A stretch of 64,000 nt of DNA. Origin: Bacillus sp. FSL K6-3431 (GTDB lineage Bacteria > Bacillota > Bacilli > Bacillales > Bacillaceae_C). The translations under genes were made by a program, and so were the position numbers. The DNA lies in contig NZ_JBBOCT010000001.1 in NCBI RefSeq assembly GCF_038002605.1, positions 1 through 64,000 on the forward strand, written 5' to 3'. The notes under the pieces were generated by a model. The model ran no database searches. It had not been told where the DNA came from and saw nothing but the letters and a program-made list of their open reading frames with translations. Positions 9,963-18,526 of the stretch are shown here, piece by piece; within the stretch, counting starts at the first letter, position 1; the number at the start of each line of letters is the position of its first letter.

Positions 9963-10298
9963 ATGGTCAAACTTACAATTACACCAAAAGCGGCAGAACA
10001 AATAAATATGAAAATGATCAATAAAGATTTGATGTTAAAGTTGAAATATGAAACCGAAGGCAACGGCTGTGTGATGAATGGTGTACCTATGCTCGAACTG
10101 ATTGAAAAACGAGAACTCGACGACGATGAGATCCAATTTGAAACAGATATCATGCCCGTCATTATGGAAAAGTCGAAAATTATCTTTTTTGCAGATCAAT
10201 TGAAAATAGATTATTCAACAGAAGCGCAATCATTCCGGCTCGTGAGCCCGGACCAGATCCTAAATGGACGTATGGCATGCAAAGTGATATCCAACTGA
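9963..10298 (+). CDS. yqkB: HesB/IscA-like family protein (YqkB type)
   Basis: A 111-residue protein of the HesB/IscA (iron-sulfur biosynthesis) fold, starting VKLTITPKAAEQI. It is a variant without the paired C-terminal cysteines of true A-type carriers: only one Cys is near the middle (NGCVMNG) and one at the end (RMACKVISN). A direct carrier role is therefore doubtful. A GTG at 9951 also opens the frame, but the ATG at 9963 gives the expected N-terminus, with AAGGTG upstream. It occupies the position of yqkB in B. subtilis. The accessory block follows. Confidence 0.75.
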   Translation: MVKLTITPKAAEQINMKMINKDLMLKLKYETEGNGCVMNGVPMLELIEKRELDDDEIQFETDIMPVIMEKSKIIFFADQLKIDYSTEAQSFRLVSPDQILNGRMACKVISN

Positions 10299-10331
10299 AA
10301 TACCATTCTTTGTAATCAAAAAAATAATACT

Positions 10332-11217
10332 ACCTGACAGCAATTTGCGAAGGGCACTGAAAAAGTCCTCTTAAAGTAGAGGAACTATTAAACTCAGTTG
10401 TTGATTTGCGCTCCAGGCGCTTCGCTTTCCGTTGGGGTATCCCCAGCCCCGTATTCCCGCAGGAGTCTTCGCGCCTTCGTCTCCAATCAACAGTCTTATT
10501 CACTAATAATGACTTTTAACACAGTATTGTAATAAAGGTATATTCGCTCATAATTTGAGAGGATTATACCTTTTTTGTTGTATAATTATCGTTTAAATTT
10601 TAACGGGTGGGTACTACAAATCAATGCTGGTATGGAGATTGAACCGTAATCGGTGATGCAGCTTATTCGCAAAAAAGAAATATTGAATATGCAAATGAAA
10701 ATGAAATAAAATTAGTAGCTAAAGCGCGAACTGGGAAAAAAGGAGTTGGAAAGAGCCAGAAAGATACCTATTACTTCGATGTTGAAAAGCAAACACTGTC
10801 CTATTAAGGATGGATGTTATACAGAAGGAGCAAAAAGTAAAACGTATTGTGTCACGATTAAATCAAATGTACACAAGGAGCAGGCACAATTTCAAGAGGG
10901 CGATTATTTCAAGGAGAAATCTAAAGAGCGCAATAAAATAGAGGCTAAAAATAGTGAATTAAAACACAGACACGGGTACAATGTTGCGAAATCCTCGGGT
11001 CTATTTGGCATGGGATTGCAAGGTGCCATGCCAATATTTACGGTAAATCTTAAAAGAATATTGAAACTTGCAGAACAGGATTAGGGGAAAATAGCCCTTA
11101 AGATTGAAAAAAGACGAGTTAAAATTCAATTTGTGAATTTTAACTCGTCTTTTTGGGTCGTGTGATATAGCCTCTTTAAAAACTGAAGGTTTTTCAGTGC
11201 CCTCCAATTGCGTCAGG
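10332..11217. mobile_element. Degraded IS1182-like insertion sequence
   Basis: The ends are imperfect inverted repeats: ACCTGACAGCAATTTGCG then AGGGCACTGAAAAA on the left (10332-10364), and the same in reverse on the right (about 11190-11217). The left part (about 10390-10500) is a GC-rich palindromic repeat (CGCTCCAGGCGCTTCGC) frequent in Bacillaceae. The right part holds a broken transposase. The internal length is far short of a full element of about 1.6 kb, so this is a deletion remnant. Confidence 0.75.
10623..11084 (+). pseudogene. Transposase fragment, IS1182-family C-terminal part
   Basis: Three frames together restore a DDE transposase tail: NAGMEIEP, then VIGDAAYSQKRNIEYANENE, then CPIKDGCYTEGAKSK continuing to ELKHRHGYNVAKSSGLFGMG and VNLKRILKL before the stop at 11084. 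Frameshifts lie near 10647 and 10797, and the N-terminal half is missing. The final open frame has an ATG at 10746 but is not an independent gene. Confidence 0.8.
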
Positions 11218-11227
11218 TGGATTTATT

Positions 11228-12406
11228 TTATGTGAGTTTTAACAGTTTTTCTTTTAACTCGTTTTCCATTGCTACGAGTTCTTGCTCAGCATGAGCACGT
11301 TTTGTCCGACCTTCTTGTTGAATTTTAATTGTTTCTTCTAATGTTTCAATAAGGTTGGACTGTGTCTTTTTCAACGTTTCGATATCAACAAGGCCACGTT
11401 CATTTTCTCTGGCTGTTTCAATCGTATTTGTTTTGAGCATCTCAGCATTTTTAAGTAAAAGATCATTTGTTGTTTGCGAAACTTGTTTCTGCGCTTCAAC
11501 CGCCTGGCGTTGACGAATAAGTGTTAGAGCAATAGCAATTTGATTTTTCCAAAGCGGTATTGCTGTCATAATCGATGTTTGAATTTTTTCTGCCAGAGCT
11601 TGGTTGGTATTTTGGATCATTCGAATTTGTGGAGCGCTCTGGATTGTGATCTGTCTGCTTAATTTTAAGTCATAGAGACGTTTTTCTAACCTGTCCGCAA
11701 ATTGAACCATATCATTTACTTCTTGATATGCCATTTGATCGCCAGAGGCTTCCGCTTTTTGCTTCGCTTCGGGAATGTCATTTGTTCGTAGATCTTCGAT
11801 TTTAAGTTCTCCCGCTGCGATATAAATGTTCAGAGCATGGAAGTACTCTTTGTTTTTCTCATATAATTGTTCGAGCGTTTGTAAGTCCTCTAGCAGAACT
11901 TGTTTAGATTGATTTAACTTCACACTAATTCGGTCAATTTGTGCACCAGTTTTTTGATATTTAGACATCACTTCTTGAAGCGAGCCAGAAATTTTACCGA
12001 ACATCTTGGAAAAGAAATTTCTTTTCTCGGGCGCAAGTTCTTCCGGATTAACATCACGGAGTCTGCTCATTAAATCAGCTAAAATGTCACCAATTGGTCC
12101 GATATCTTTATTTTGTACATGCTCCAACATGGAACTTGAGAAATTTAATAGTTGAGATTGGGCTTGTGTCCCATAAGCAATAATAGCTTGATGGTTGGCG
12201 GGATCAATTTGTTTGGAAAGTTCAAGCGCCCTTTTTTTACTTTCCTCGGGTAAACTATCAACAAGCTTAACCGGTTTTTCAATTATTTGCGGGTCCTCTT
12301 GCTTTATGGGGCTTAGTGATTGGTCACCAAATGGATTGGCAAGAAGATCATCTACCCCACTAGAAAAGTCTGTTTTTAATACTGTACCTTTATTTTGTTC
12401 ACTCAT
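11228..12406 (-). CDS. TelA/KlaA-like toxic anion resistance family protein
   Basis: A 392-residue cytoplasmic, largely helical protein of the TelA family (named from tellurite resistance; B. subtilis YceH is a member). It has long coiled-coil-forming segments such as [23 protein letters not shown] and a conserved core around [20 protein letters not shown]. The ATG overlaps the stop of the upstream xpaC-like gene by four bases, so the two form an operon, a common arrangement for these families. Biochemical function is not established; a stress-response or envelope role is usually proposed. Confidence 0.85.
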   Translation of the reverse strand: MSEQNKGTVLKTDFSSGVDDLLANPFGDQSLSPIKQEDPQIIEKPVKLVDSLPEESKKRALELSKQIDPANHQAIIAYGTQAQSQLLNFSSSMLEHVQNKDIGPIGDILADLMSRLRDVNPEELAPEKRNFFSKMFGKISGSLQEVMSKYQKTGAQIDRISVKLNQSKQVLLEDLQTLEQLYEKNKEYFHALNIYIAAGELKIEDLRTNDIPEAKQKAEASGDQMAYQEVNDMVQFADRLEKRLYDLKLSRQITIQSAPQIRMIQNTNQALAEKIQTSIMTAIPLWKNQIAIALTLIRQRQAVEAQKQVSQTTNDLLLKNAEMLKTNTIETARENERGLVDIETLKKTQSNLIETLEETIKIQQEGRTKRAHAEQELVAMENELKEKLLKLT

Positions 12407-13056
12407 TTTTTTGTGCTCCCTTCATCGTCAAGAGGATGGTACTCAAGCTTTTTTAAAGAGTGCTTGGCGACATCTAATTCAAATTTTAAATCGTCTACAT
12501 CAGTAGATAAGACATGATAAATATCCTTTTTTATAGACTCGCTTAAATCATCTAATGTGCTTTGGGTTTCTTTAAGCGATATATACATTTTTTCATTTTT
12601 CACGGGTTGTGCTGCAAGTTCTGCATAGCGTTCAGCAAGTTCTACAACCGAATCAAGGTGATAAAAAAAGAAACGCTCCGATTGATAAAATCGACGTGGG
12701 TCTTTATTGACGATAGTATACATTCTTTTCACCAATTTGCTTAGTTCGTATAATTGTTTAAAAGTACCCATTGTTCGAACGGAGAAAAAGGCCTTTTGTA
12801 GGCGACTAATTTTTCTTTTCGCATCCAATAAGTTTTTTTGAATGTAAATATAGTCTTTTCTACTCAAATTGTTTTTCTTTAAAAATTGATATTGGCCAAA
12901 CCATTTTACTCCGAAGAATGTAATTACTCCGGCTAATACTGCTATCCCAGCTGAGCTAAGAAAAGACAGGTTGAAACCGAAAAATAAAATCACCCATAAC
13001 AAGAATGTTTCGCCCGCAGTAAACATCCCGAGAAGAAATGATAAAAAAGATTTCAA
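12403..13056 (-). CDS. XpaC-like protein (5-bromo-4-chloroindolyl phosphate hydrolysis family)
   Basis: About 217 residues with two hydrophobic segments near the N-terminus ([16 protein letters not shown] and [15 protein letters not shown]), then a cytoplasmic helical domain with [20 protein letters not shown]. This is the XpaC layout, normally encoded next to a TelA-like gene as here. The open frame extends to 13176 without an ATG that fits. The proposed start is a TTG at 13056 (product [11 protein letters not shown]) behind AGGAG, at moderate certainty. Despite the family name, enzymatic activity is not proven. Confidence 0.75.
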   Translation of the reverse strand: MKSFLSFLLGMFTAGETFLLWVILFFGFNLSFLSSAGIAVLAGVITFFGVKWFGQYQFLKKNNLSRKDYIYIQKNLLDAKRKISRLQKAFFSVRTMGTFKQLYELSKLVKRMYTIVNKDPRRFYQSERFFFYHLDSVVELAERYAELAAQPVKNEKMYISLKETQSTLDDLSESIKKDIYHVLSTDVDDLKFELDVAKHSLKKLEYHPLDDEGSTKK

Positions 13057-13168
13057 GATGCATCGACTCCTATCCAGTGCTTTCACTATATTACTACGGA
13101 TTTCTTTCGAAAAAGTTTCATATATCTCTATTATAAGGAATAAAAATTGCTTTTGAAAGGGAGAAGTA

Positions 13169-13279
13169 ATGACCAAGCAAAATCTTCGAAAAAAAAGAGG
13201 TTTTTTTTCGGCTGTATCGAACAGAATTGTAGAGAAGATTGTTAATCAAACTAGAATGTTCAAAAAGGAGTGGGTATGA
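13169..13279 (+). CDS. Small basic hypothetical protein
   Basis: A 36-residue frame, MTKQNLRKKRGFFSAVSNRI through TRMFKKEWV, rich in Lys and Arg. It has a good ribosome-binding site (GAAAGGGAG, five bases before the ATG), and its stop lies three bases before the next gene's ATG, which suggests coupled translation. No family is recognised. It begins in the divergent gap next to the xpaC-like gene. Confidence 0.45.
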   Translation: MTKQNLRKKRGFFSAVSNRIVEKIVNQTRMFKKEWV

Positions 13280-13282
13280 CAG

Positions 13283-13525
13283 ATGAAAAATAAAAGACAA
13301 GTGAAAATAAAAGATAAAGACTTAGGTACCACGTTAAAAGATGGGTTAAACAGTGAAATATTGGAAAAGCTGCAACAAACAAAGCAAGAATTACAAGAGC
13401 AAGAATTAGAGGTAAAACGCGCGGAAAAAGAACAATTAGCTAAGGAAAAAAAACAGCGTGAAAAAAATAAAACTTTTGAAGAATTATTAAATGAAACATC
13501 TTTAGATTGGAAGAAGTATAAGTGA
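13283..13525 (+). CDS. DUF3886-like small coiled-coil protein (YqkC/YqkE type)
   Basis: An 80-residue, highly charged protein with a helical coiled-coil middle (KLQQTKQELQEQELEVKRAE) and the conserved end REKNKTFEELLNETSLDWKK. This ending matches small B. subtilis proteins of this chromosomal neighbourhood. It starts at an ATG 12 bases after AAAGGAG. Function unknown. It is followed by a perfect long hairpin that probably terminates transcription, and it marks the left border of the accessory block. Confidence 0.75.
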   Translation: MKNKRQVKIKDKDLGTTLKDGLNSEILEKLQQTKQELQEQELEVKRAEKEQLAKEKKQREKNKTFEELLNETSLDWKKYK

Positions 13526-13590
13526 ACGCCATTCCGCAACTGAAACACATTGGGGAATCAGGTGGGGTCTTTAAACACTAAAGAGAGAAA

Positions 13591-13651
13591 ATTGCACAAT
13601 ACAAAAAGGCATGATCTCCAATGGGAATCATGCCTTTTTGTATTGTGCAAT
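13591..13651. terminator. 25-bp perfect hairpin, bidirectional terminator
   Basis: An uninterrupted 25-bp inverted repeat (13591-13615 with 13627-13651) around an 11-base loop. The stem contains AAAAAGGCATGAT/ATCATGCCTTTTT, so a T-run follows a GC core on either strand. It separates the yqk-type operon from the lasso operon. Confidence 0.85.
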
Positions 13652-13659
13652 CTTGATCA

Positions 13660-13830
13660 AAAGTACTTGCAGAGGATGTGCTTGTACACGACTTGCGACC
13701 TCTGTGTTGCTCACAGGACGTGAGCGATCTTAACAGAGGTTCCACTGTCTTAACAGAGGTTCCTTACTTAATAGAAGTACCTAATTGTCAACGAAGAAAT
13801 TTGCCGTTTATCATTCCGCTTTTATATGAT
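13660..13830 (+). repeat. Dispersed hairpin repeat (copy B)
   Basis: Nested hairpin at 13698-13740 (outer ACCTCTGT/ACAGAGGT, inner GCTCAC/GTGAGC, loop AGGAC), followed by a conserved trailer ending CCGTTTATCAT. It has the same core and trailer as the copies at 56.2-56.4 kb and, inverted, 59.2-59.4 kb. The segment CTTAACAGAGGTTCC is repeated directly at 13749-13763. No coding capacity. Confidence 0.75.
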
Positions 13831-13887
13831 CAAAAAATAAAATTTGTAGGTAGTTGACATTGAGTGTAAGAGATGTTAGTTTAAAGT

Positions 13888-13910
13888 TATAATCGTTCTT
13901 TATATAGAAT
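13888..13910 (+). promoter_or_regulatory. SinR-type operator 1 upstream of the lasso operon
   Basis: GTTCTTTATATAGAAT at 13895-13910 matches the half-site GTTCTTT known for SinR, arranged as a near-palindrome. A TATAAT hexamer at 13888-13893 abuts it, so the site would lie over the start-site region. A TTGACA at 13854 is too far upstream to pair with this -10. It lies 178 bases before the first cyclase gene. Confidence 0.65.
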
Positions 13911-14030
13911 GGATAGATCCTTTTAAGGAAACTGTTTTTATTAAATGAAGAACTAATTTATATCTAAATTGAATAGAGCTTCTGTGTAAATAAGCAGCGC
14001 GAAATTCTATTTATTCAATTCGGCCTTATT

Positions 14031-14046
14031 GTTCTTTAATGAGAAC
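14031..14046 (+). promoter_or_regulatory. SinR-type operator 2 upstream of the lasso operon
   Basis: GTTCTTTAATGAGAAC, with both half-sites GTTCT and AGAAC. It starts 136 bases downstream of operator 1 and 57 bases before the cyclase ATG. Paired sites also occur at the eps and second lasso promoters. Confidence 0.7.
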
Positions 14047-14087
14047 GATAGATATATATATTGATGAATATCATTTGGAGGAGAACT

Positions 14088-16022
14088 ATGAGTGCAATAG
14101 CTGGAATTTATCACCAAGATGGGGAGCCAATGTCTGTTGAGCATATTAGCGGAATCATGAAGGCATTAGAAAAGTTTCCTGCAAATGATGTTCAAACTTG
14201 GCATAAGGAAAATGTTTTCTTAGGTTGTCATGCTCAGTGGATTACACCTGAATCTATAGGAGAACAATTACCTTTCTACGACTATGAAAGAAGGTTAGCG
14301 ATTACCGCTGATGCGATTATTGATAATCGAGATGAGTTGTTTGAGAGATTACAAGTTGATCGTGAAGATAGAAAAAAGATCACAGATAGCCAATTGATAT
14401 TGCTCGCTTACTACAAGTGGGGGGAACAGTCACCAAAGTTTTTAGTAGGTGATTTTGCTTTTATGATTTGGGATGAACAAGAACGGAAGTTGTTCGGTGC
14501 GAGGGACTTTTCAGGCGCAAGAACATTATACTTTTTCCGTAGTCAGCAACGCTTTGCTTTTTGTACCGCAATAAAGCCATTATTTTCATTAGCTTATATA
14601 AAGAAAGATTTGAATGAACAGTGGATTGCCGAGTTTGTGGCGAATCCATTAATGTTTGATTCAGTCGATCCGTCTTCAACAGTTTATGAAAATATTGAAC
14701 ATATACCCCCTTCACATTCAATTACAGTTATAGCAAATAAAGTAACTCTAAAAAGATATAATACTTTACCTGAGGGGAATAAATTAATACTAAAATCGGA
14801 TGATGATTATAAAGAAGCCTTTCAGGATGTATTTCAAAAGGCAGTCAACGAGAGATTACGTACTCATCTTCCTGTTGGTTCTCATTTGAGCGGTGGATTG
14901 GATTCTTCATCGGTCGTTAGTTTTGCAGCAAAAACTCTATTGAAGGAAAATAAAAAGTTACATACATTTAGCTATGTTCCTGTAGATGATTTTGTGGATT
15001 GGACACATAGAAGTAGAATTGCAAATGAAAGACCCCAAATCGAATCTATCGTCCAACATGTAGGGAATATATTACCGAACTATTTAAGCTTTGAGGATAG
15101 AAATCCATATACAGAGATGGACGATTGGATTGAGAAATTAGAGATGCCTTATAAATTCTTCGAAAACACATTCTGGTTAAAGGGAATTTATGAAGAAGCA
15201 AGTAAAAAGGGAGTAGGTGTTCTTTTAAATGGGCAAAGGGGTAATTGGTCGATATCTTGGGGTCCTATCTTTGACTACTATGCTTTATTACTAAAAAGAA
15301 TGAAATGGTTGCGACTTAATCAAGAAATGTATCAATATGCTAAAAATATAGGATCTGGTAGGAAAAGAATATTATCGGTAGTTACTAAAAAGGCATTTCC
15401 ATTTTTATATCAAAGTGAATATTCAAAAGATGAGGATTTTCCGATTTTCATAAACAAAGACTTCGCTTTAAGAACTAAAGTATTAGAAAAATTATCTGAA
15501 CATGGTATTGATCCTAGGGGAAGAATTGATTCAAACTCATATAAAATAAGAAACCAGCAGTTTCAACAATTGTATTACTGGAACACAATTGGAACATACG
15601 GAACAAAGTTATCCTTACATTATGGAGTTGTAGACCGAGATCCAACAAATGATTTAAGGGTTATTAAATTTTGCTTATCACTTCCAGAAGAACAATATGT
15701 GCAAAATGGTATGGGCAGATCCTTGGTAAGAAGATCAACAGAAGGATATCTACCAGACAATATACGTTTGAATTTACGTACAAAAGGTGTGCAAGGTGCT
15801 GATGGCGTACATCGTATGAGGTCAAATTGGGATAACTTTATCGTTGAAATAGAACAATTAAAAGGTGAATCATTAATACAAGAGTATTTGGATCTTAGTG
15901 TCATAGAAAAGTGCCTTTCTATGATTAAGGGCAATCTAAAATCGGAGTTTGCATTTAGTTTTGAATTTAAGGTTTTAATGAGAAGTTTGATTTTGACTCG
16001 TTTTATGAAAACCTTGATTTGA
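14088..16022 (+). CDS. Lasso peptide macrolactam synthetase C1 (asparagine-synthetase-like)
   Basis: Adenylates the side-chain carboxylate of an Asp/Glu in the core peptide and closes the N-terminal ring, using the AsnB fold. The 644 residues have the class II amidotransferase-like domain followed by the ATP-pyrophosphatase motif SGGLDSSS at residues 268-275. The N-terminus is MSAIAGIY rather than Met-Cys, so the glutaminase nucleophile is missing and ammonia release is not expected, as in lasso cyclases. GGAGGAG precedes the ATG at 14088; a longer frame from 14061 has no comparable site. Precursor A1 follows after 14 bases. The gene is closely related to the second cyclase at 16302. Confidence 0.9.
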   Translation: MSAIAGIYHQDGEPMSVEHISGIMKALEKFPANDVQTWHKENVFLGCHAQWITPESIGEQLPFYDYERRLAITADAIIDNRDELFERLQVDREDRKKITDSQLILLAYYKWGEQSPKFLVGDFAFMIWDEQERKLFGARDFSGARTLYFFRSQQRFAFCTAIKPLFSLAYIKKDLNEQWIAEFVANPLMFDSVDPSSTVYENIEHIPPSHSITVIANKVTLKRYNTLPEGNKLILKSDDDYKEAFQDVFQKAVNERLRTHLPVGSHLSGGLDSSSVVSFAAKTLLKENKKLHTFSYVPVDDFVDWTHRSRIANERPQIESIVQHVGNILPNYLSFEDRNPYTEMDDWIEKLEMPYKFFENTFWLKGIYEEASKKGVGVLLNGQRGNWSISWGPIFDYYALLLKRMKWLRLNQEMYQYAKNIGSGRKRILSVVTKKAFPFLYQSEYSKDEDFPIFINKDFALRTKVLEKLSEHGIDPRGRIDSNSYKIRNQQFQQLYYWNTIGTYGTKLSLHYGVVDRDPTNDLRVIKFCLSLPEEQYVQNGMGRSLVRRSTEGYLPDNIRLNLRTKGVQGADGVHRMRSNWDNFIVEIEQLKGESLIQEYLDLSVIEKCLSMIKGNLKSEFAFSFEFKVLMRSLILTRFMKTLI

Positions 16023-16036
16023 AAGGAGGTGACAAA

Positions 16037-16171
16037 ATGAAAAAAGTATGGAAAAGGCCGGAATTAGAAGTACTTAATGTTAGGATGACTATGGCAGGGC
16101 CGGGGTTAACGATTGCTGATGCGGTTCAACCCGATCCGGATGAACCGGACACGGTCCATCATGATAGTTAA
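16037..16171 (+). CDS. Lasso peptide precursor A1 (paeninodin-like)
   Basis: A 44-residue precursor. The 19-residue leader MKKVWKRPELEVLNVRMTM has the W-x-x-P-x-L recognition motif and Thr at position -2. The 25-residue core begins AGPGLTIAD, so Ala1-Asp9 would form a nine-residue ring, and continues AVQPDPDEPD to the end HHDS. This closely resembles paeninodin, whose C-terminal Ser is phosphorylated by the cluster kinase. It has a strong ribosome-binding site (AAAGGAGGTGAC) overlapping the end of the cyclase gene and is followed by a terminator-like hairpin. It is too short for routine gene callers. Confidence 0.92.
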   Translation: MKKVWKRPELEVLNVRMTMAGPGLTIADAVQPDPDEPDTVHHDS

Positions 16172-16194
16172 TTATTAGAAGTACTTAGGTTACT

Positions 16195-16230
16195 GCCCTT
16201 ATACAAAACTATTAGTATAAGGGCTTTTTT
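16195..16230 (+). terminator. Terminator/attenuator after precursor A1
   Basis: Perfect hairpin GCCCTTATAC-loop-GTATAAGGGC followed by TTTTTT, 24 bases after the precursor stop. Partial termination would raise precursor mRNA over the downstream genes. Closely similar hairpins follow precursors A2 and A3. Confidence 0.92.
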
Positions 16231-16301
16231 AAAAGTGTATGGAAATTACATATCGAAACTTTTTGCGTATTAATAGCTTTCTAACGGGGAGGGGATGGAA
16301 A

Positions 16302-18254
16302 ATGAGCGCAATAACAGGAATTTACCAGTTAAATAATGCCCCAATCCATCTTGAACATGGCAATAACCTAATGAAGTCCTTGGAACAGTTTCCTTCTGAT
16401 GATATTCGAACATGGCGAAATGAGGAAGTTTTTTTCGGCTGCCATGCTCAATGGATCACTCCTGAGTCAGTTAATGAACGATTACCCTTTTATAATAATG
16501 AACGGAAGTTAGCTATTACATCCGATGCAATAATAGACAATCGAACAGAATTATTTGAAAGATTACAAGTTAAACAATCCCAGAAAAATACGATCACTGA
16601 TAGTGAATTGATTCTACTCGCATACTTAAAATGGGGCAAGGAATCTCCTAAATATTTGATTGGTGATTTTGCATATATGATTTGGGATGAAAGAAATCAA
16701 ACTCTTTTTGGCGCAAGAGACTTTTCTGGAGCACGTACCCTTTATTATTACAAAGATCAGTCTCGTTTTGCTTTTTGCACGATTATGGAACCTTTATTCA
16801 AACTCCCAAATATAAAAAAAGAACTTAATGAAGAATGGCTCGCGGAATTTATAGTTATTCCAACCATTGTCGAGAGTGCAGATGTACATAATACTGTTTA
16901 TAAAAATATTTATCAACTTCCTCCTTCACATACAATTATAGTAGTAAACGGTAAATCCTCACTTGAAAGGTATTGGCATTTACCTCCAACTGAGACTTTA
17001 AGATTAAAGTCTGATGAAGAGTACCATGAAGCATTTCGCCAAGTTTTCGATTTAGCGGTTACTGAAAAACTGCGTACACATGGGCAAGTTGGTGCACATT
17101 TAAGTGGTGGCCTTGATTCAGGATCAGTTGTCAGTTTTGCTACAAAAGCACTTCAGAAAGAGAATAAACAATTACATACCTTTAGCTCCATTCCAGAAGA
17201 CAATTTTAATGATTGGACGCCTAAATATTATGCTGCAGATGAAAGACTTTTTATAAAAGAGACCGTAAGACATGCAGGGAATATTAGTGATCATTACTTG
17301 AGTTTTGAAGGGAAAAGTCCGCTAGCGGATGTGGATGATTTTCTCGCGTTGATGGAAATGCCATATAAATTCTTTGAAAATACATACTGGCTAAAGGGAA
17401 TTAGTGAAAAAGCTCATAACGAAGGTGTGAAAATAGTATTAAATGGCGCAAGAGGTAACCACTCCATTTCATGGGGATCTGAGAGATTAAATATAGAGTA
17501 TTATGCTTCATTATTAAAAAAGTTAAAGCTTATCCATTTAAATCAAGAGTTAAATGGATATTGCCGGAACTTTAGGACTGACAAACGAGTAATGTTACCG
17601 ATTGTGGCAAAGAATGCATTCCCCAATTTCGCCCAACTTTTTACAAAGAGTAAAGGAGTTGACTATCAATTTCCGTCCTTCATCAATCCGGTATTTGCCC
17701 AGAAAACCGATGTTTATAATCGTCTCCAACGATATGACATGGATATATCAGGGAGTTTCCGTGGAGATCTTAATGAATATCGAAGAAAGCATTATGACCA
17801 ACTATATTTTTGGAATAAAAGCGGAACGGCCACAACGAAGTTGTCGTTACGATATTCATTATGGGATCGTGATCCAACAAATGATTTACGTGTCATTCGA
17901 TTTTGTTTATCTATCCCAGAAGAGCAATATGTCCAAAAAGGAATGGAACGATCATTCTTAAGAAGTGCAACGAGAGACATTCTTCCGGACAGCATCAGGC
18001 TAAATCATTATGTGCGTGGAATTCAGGCAGCGGATACGATTCACCGAATGAAAAGTAGTTGGAAAGCTTTTATGGAAGAACTACACCAGTTAAAGAATGA
18101 TTCTTTAATGTCTGAAATACTGGATGTGAAAGCAATTGAGGCAGCCTTATCACATATAGGGGACCAACCCAGGCCCGAACTCGTATGGAGTAATGAATTC
18201 AAAATATTGACTCGTAGTTTAATCGTTTCTAGGTTTATAAAAGGTTTTAGCTGA
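16302..18254 (+). CDS. Lasso peptide macrolactam synthetase C2 (asparagine-synthetase-like)
   Basis: A second ring-closing enzyme, 650 residues, collinear with C1 and sharing long identical stretches (for example GCHAQWITPES and FGARDFSGARTLY). The ATP-pyrophosphatase motif SGGLDSGS is again at residues 268-275, and the N-terminus MSAITGIY lacks the catalytic Cys. The frame opens at 16239, but GGGGAGGGG sits just before the ATG at 16302. Precursor A2 follows 14 bases later, exactly as A1 follows C1, so the pair looks like a duplicated C-A cassette that has diverged. It probably prefers A2, whose core differs strongly from A1. Confidence 0.9.
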   Translation: MSAITGIYQLNNAPIHLEHGNNLMKSLEQFPSDDIRTWRNEEVFFGCHAQWITPESVNERLPFYNNERKLAITSDAIIDNRTELFERLQVKQSQKNTITDSELILLAYLKWGKESPKYLIGDFAYMIWDERNQTLFGARDFSGARTLYYYKDQSRFAFCTIMEPLFKLPNIKKELNEEWLAEFIVIPTIVESADVHNTVYKNIYQLPPSHTIIVVNGKSSLERYWHLPPTETLRLKSDEEYHEAFRQVFDLAVTEKLRTHGQVGAHLSGGLDSGSVVSFATKALQKENKQLHTFSSIPEDNFNDWTPKYYAADERLFIKETVRHAGNISDHYLSFEGKSPLADVDDFLALMEMPYKFFENTYWLKGISEKAHNEGVKIVLNGARGNHSISWGSERLNIEYYASLLKKLKLIHLNQELNGYCRNFRTDKRVMLPIVAKNAFPNFAQLFTKSKGVDYQFPSFINPVFAQKTDVYNRLQRYDMDISGSFRGDLNEYRRKHYDQLYFWNKSGTATTKLSLRYSLWDRDPTNDLRVIRFCLSIPEEQYVQKGMERSFLRSATRDILPDSIRLNHYVRGIQAADTIHRMKSSWKAFMEELHQLKNDSLMSEILDVKAIEAALSHIGDQPRPELVWSNEFKILTRSLIVSRFIKGFS

Positions 18255-18268
18255 GAGGGGGTGATTGG

Positions 18269-18439
18269 ATGAAGCGACAATGGAAAGTACCGGTACTGGA
18301 TATCCTTGATATTAATATGACAATGAATGGCCCTGGAAATGCAAACGCTGATTGTTTCGACGTATCGGAAGGGAAAAATGAAACACATCCGGGTCAATCA
18401 AATGCGAGTTGTAAAGACAGACCGGGCTTAGATAGTTAA
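18269..18439 (+). CDS. Lasso peptide precursor A2, Cys-containing with long tail
   Basis: A 56-residue precursor. The leader MKRQWKVPVLDILDINMTM is 19 residues like A1. The 37-residue core begins NGPGNANAD (ring Asn1-Asp9 predicted), then CFDVSEGKNETHPGQ, and ends SCKDRPGLDS. Two cysteines (core positions 10 and 29) could form a disulfide linking ring exit and tail. Asn as ring residue 1 and a tail of 28 residues are unusual. The terminal Ser fits the tail kinase encoded next. Ribosome-binding site GAGAGGGGGTGA lies directly after the C2 stop. Confidence 0.88.
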   Translation: MKRQWKVPVLDILDINMTMNGPGNANADCFDVSEGKNETHPGQSNASCKDRPGLDS

Positions 18440-18461
18440 TTTTTAGTTACCCGTTTGGTAT

Positions 18462-18490
18462 GCCCTTATATCACCTCCATGTATAAGGGC
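18462..18490 (+). terminator. Hairpin after precursor A2 lacking a T-tract
   Basis: GCCCTTATA-loop-TATAAGGGC, the same stem as after A1 and A3, but followed by TCCATAC instead of Ts. It is likely an eroded terminator that now lets transcription enter the kinase operon, or an mRNA-stabilising stem. Confidence 0.7.
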
Positions 18491-18526
18491 TCCATACAAA
18501 TATAAAATGAAAGCCCGGAGGTTAAT

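Noticed and set aside
10746..11084. Open frame with ATG taken as a gene
   Set aside because: It is the last part of a frameshifted, 5'-truncated transposase.
14088..18254. Two asparagine synthetases of primary metabolism
   Set aside because: Both lack the N-terminal catalytic Cys, are each followed by a lasso precursor, and sit with the kinase, RRE and protease genes.
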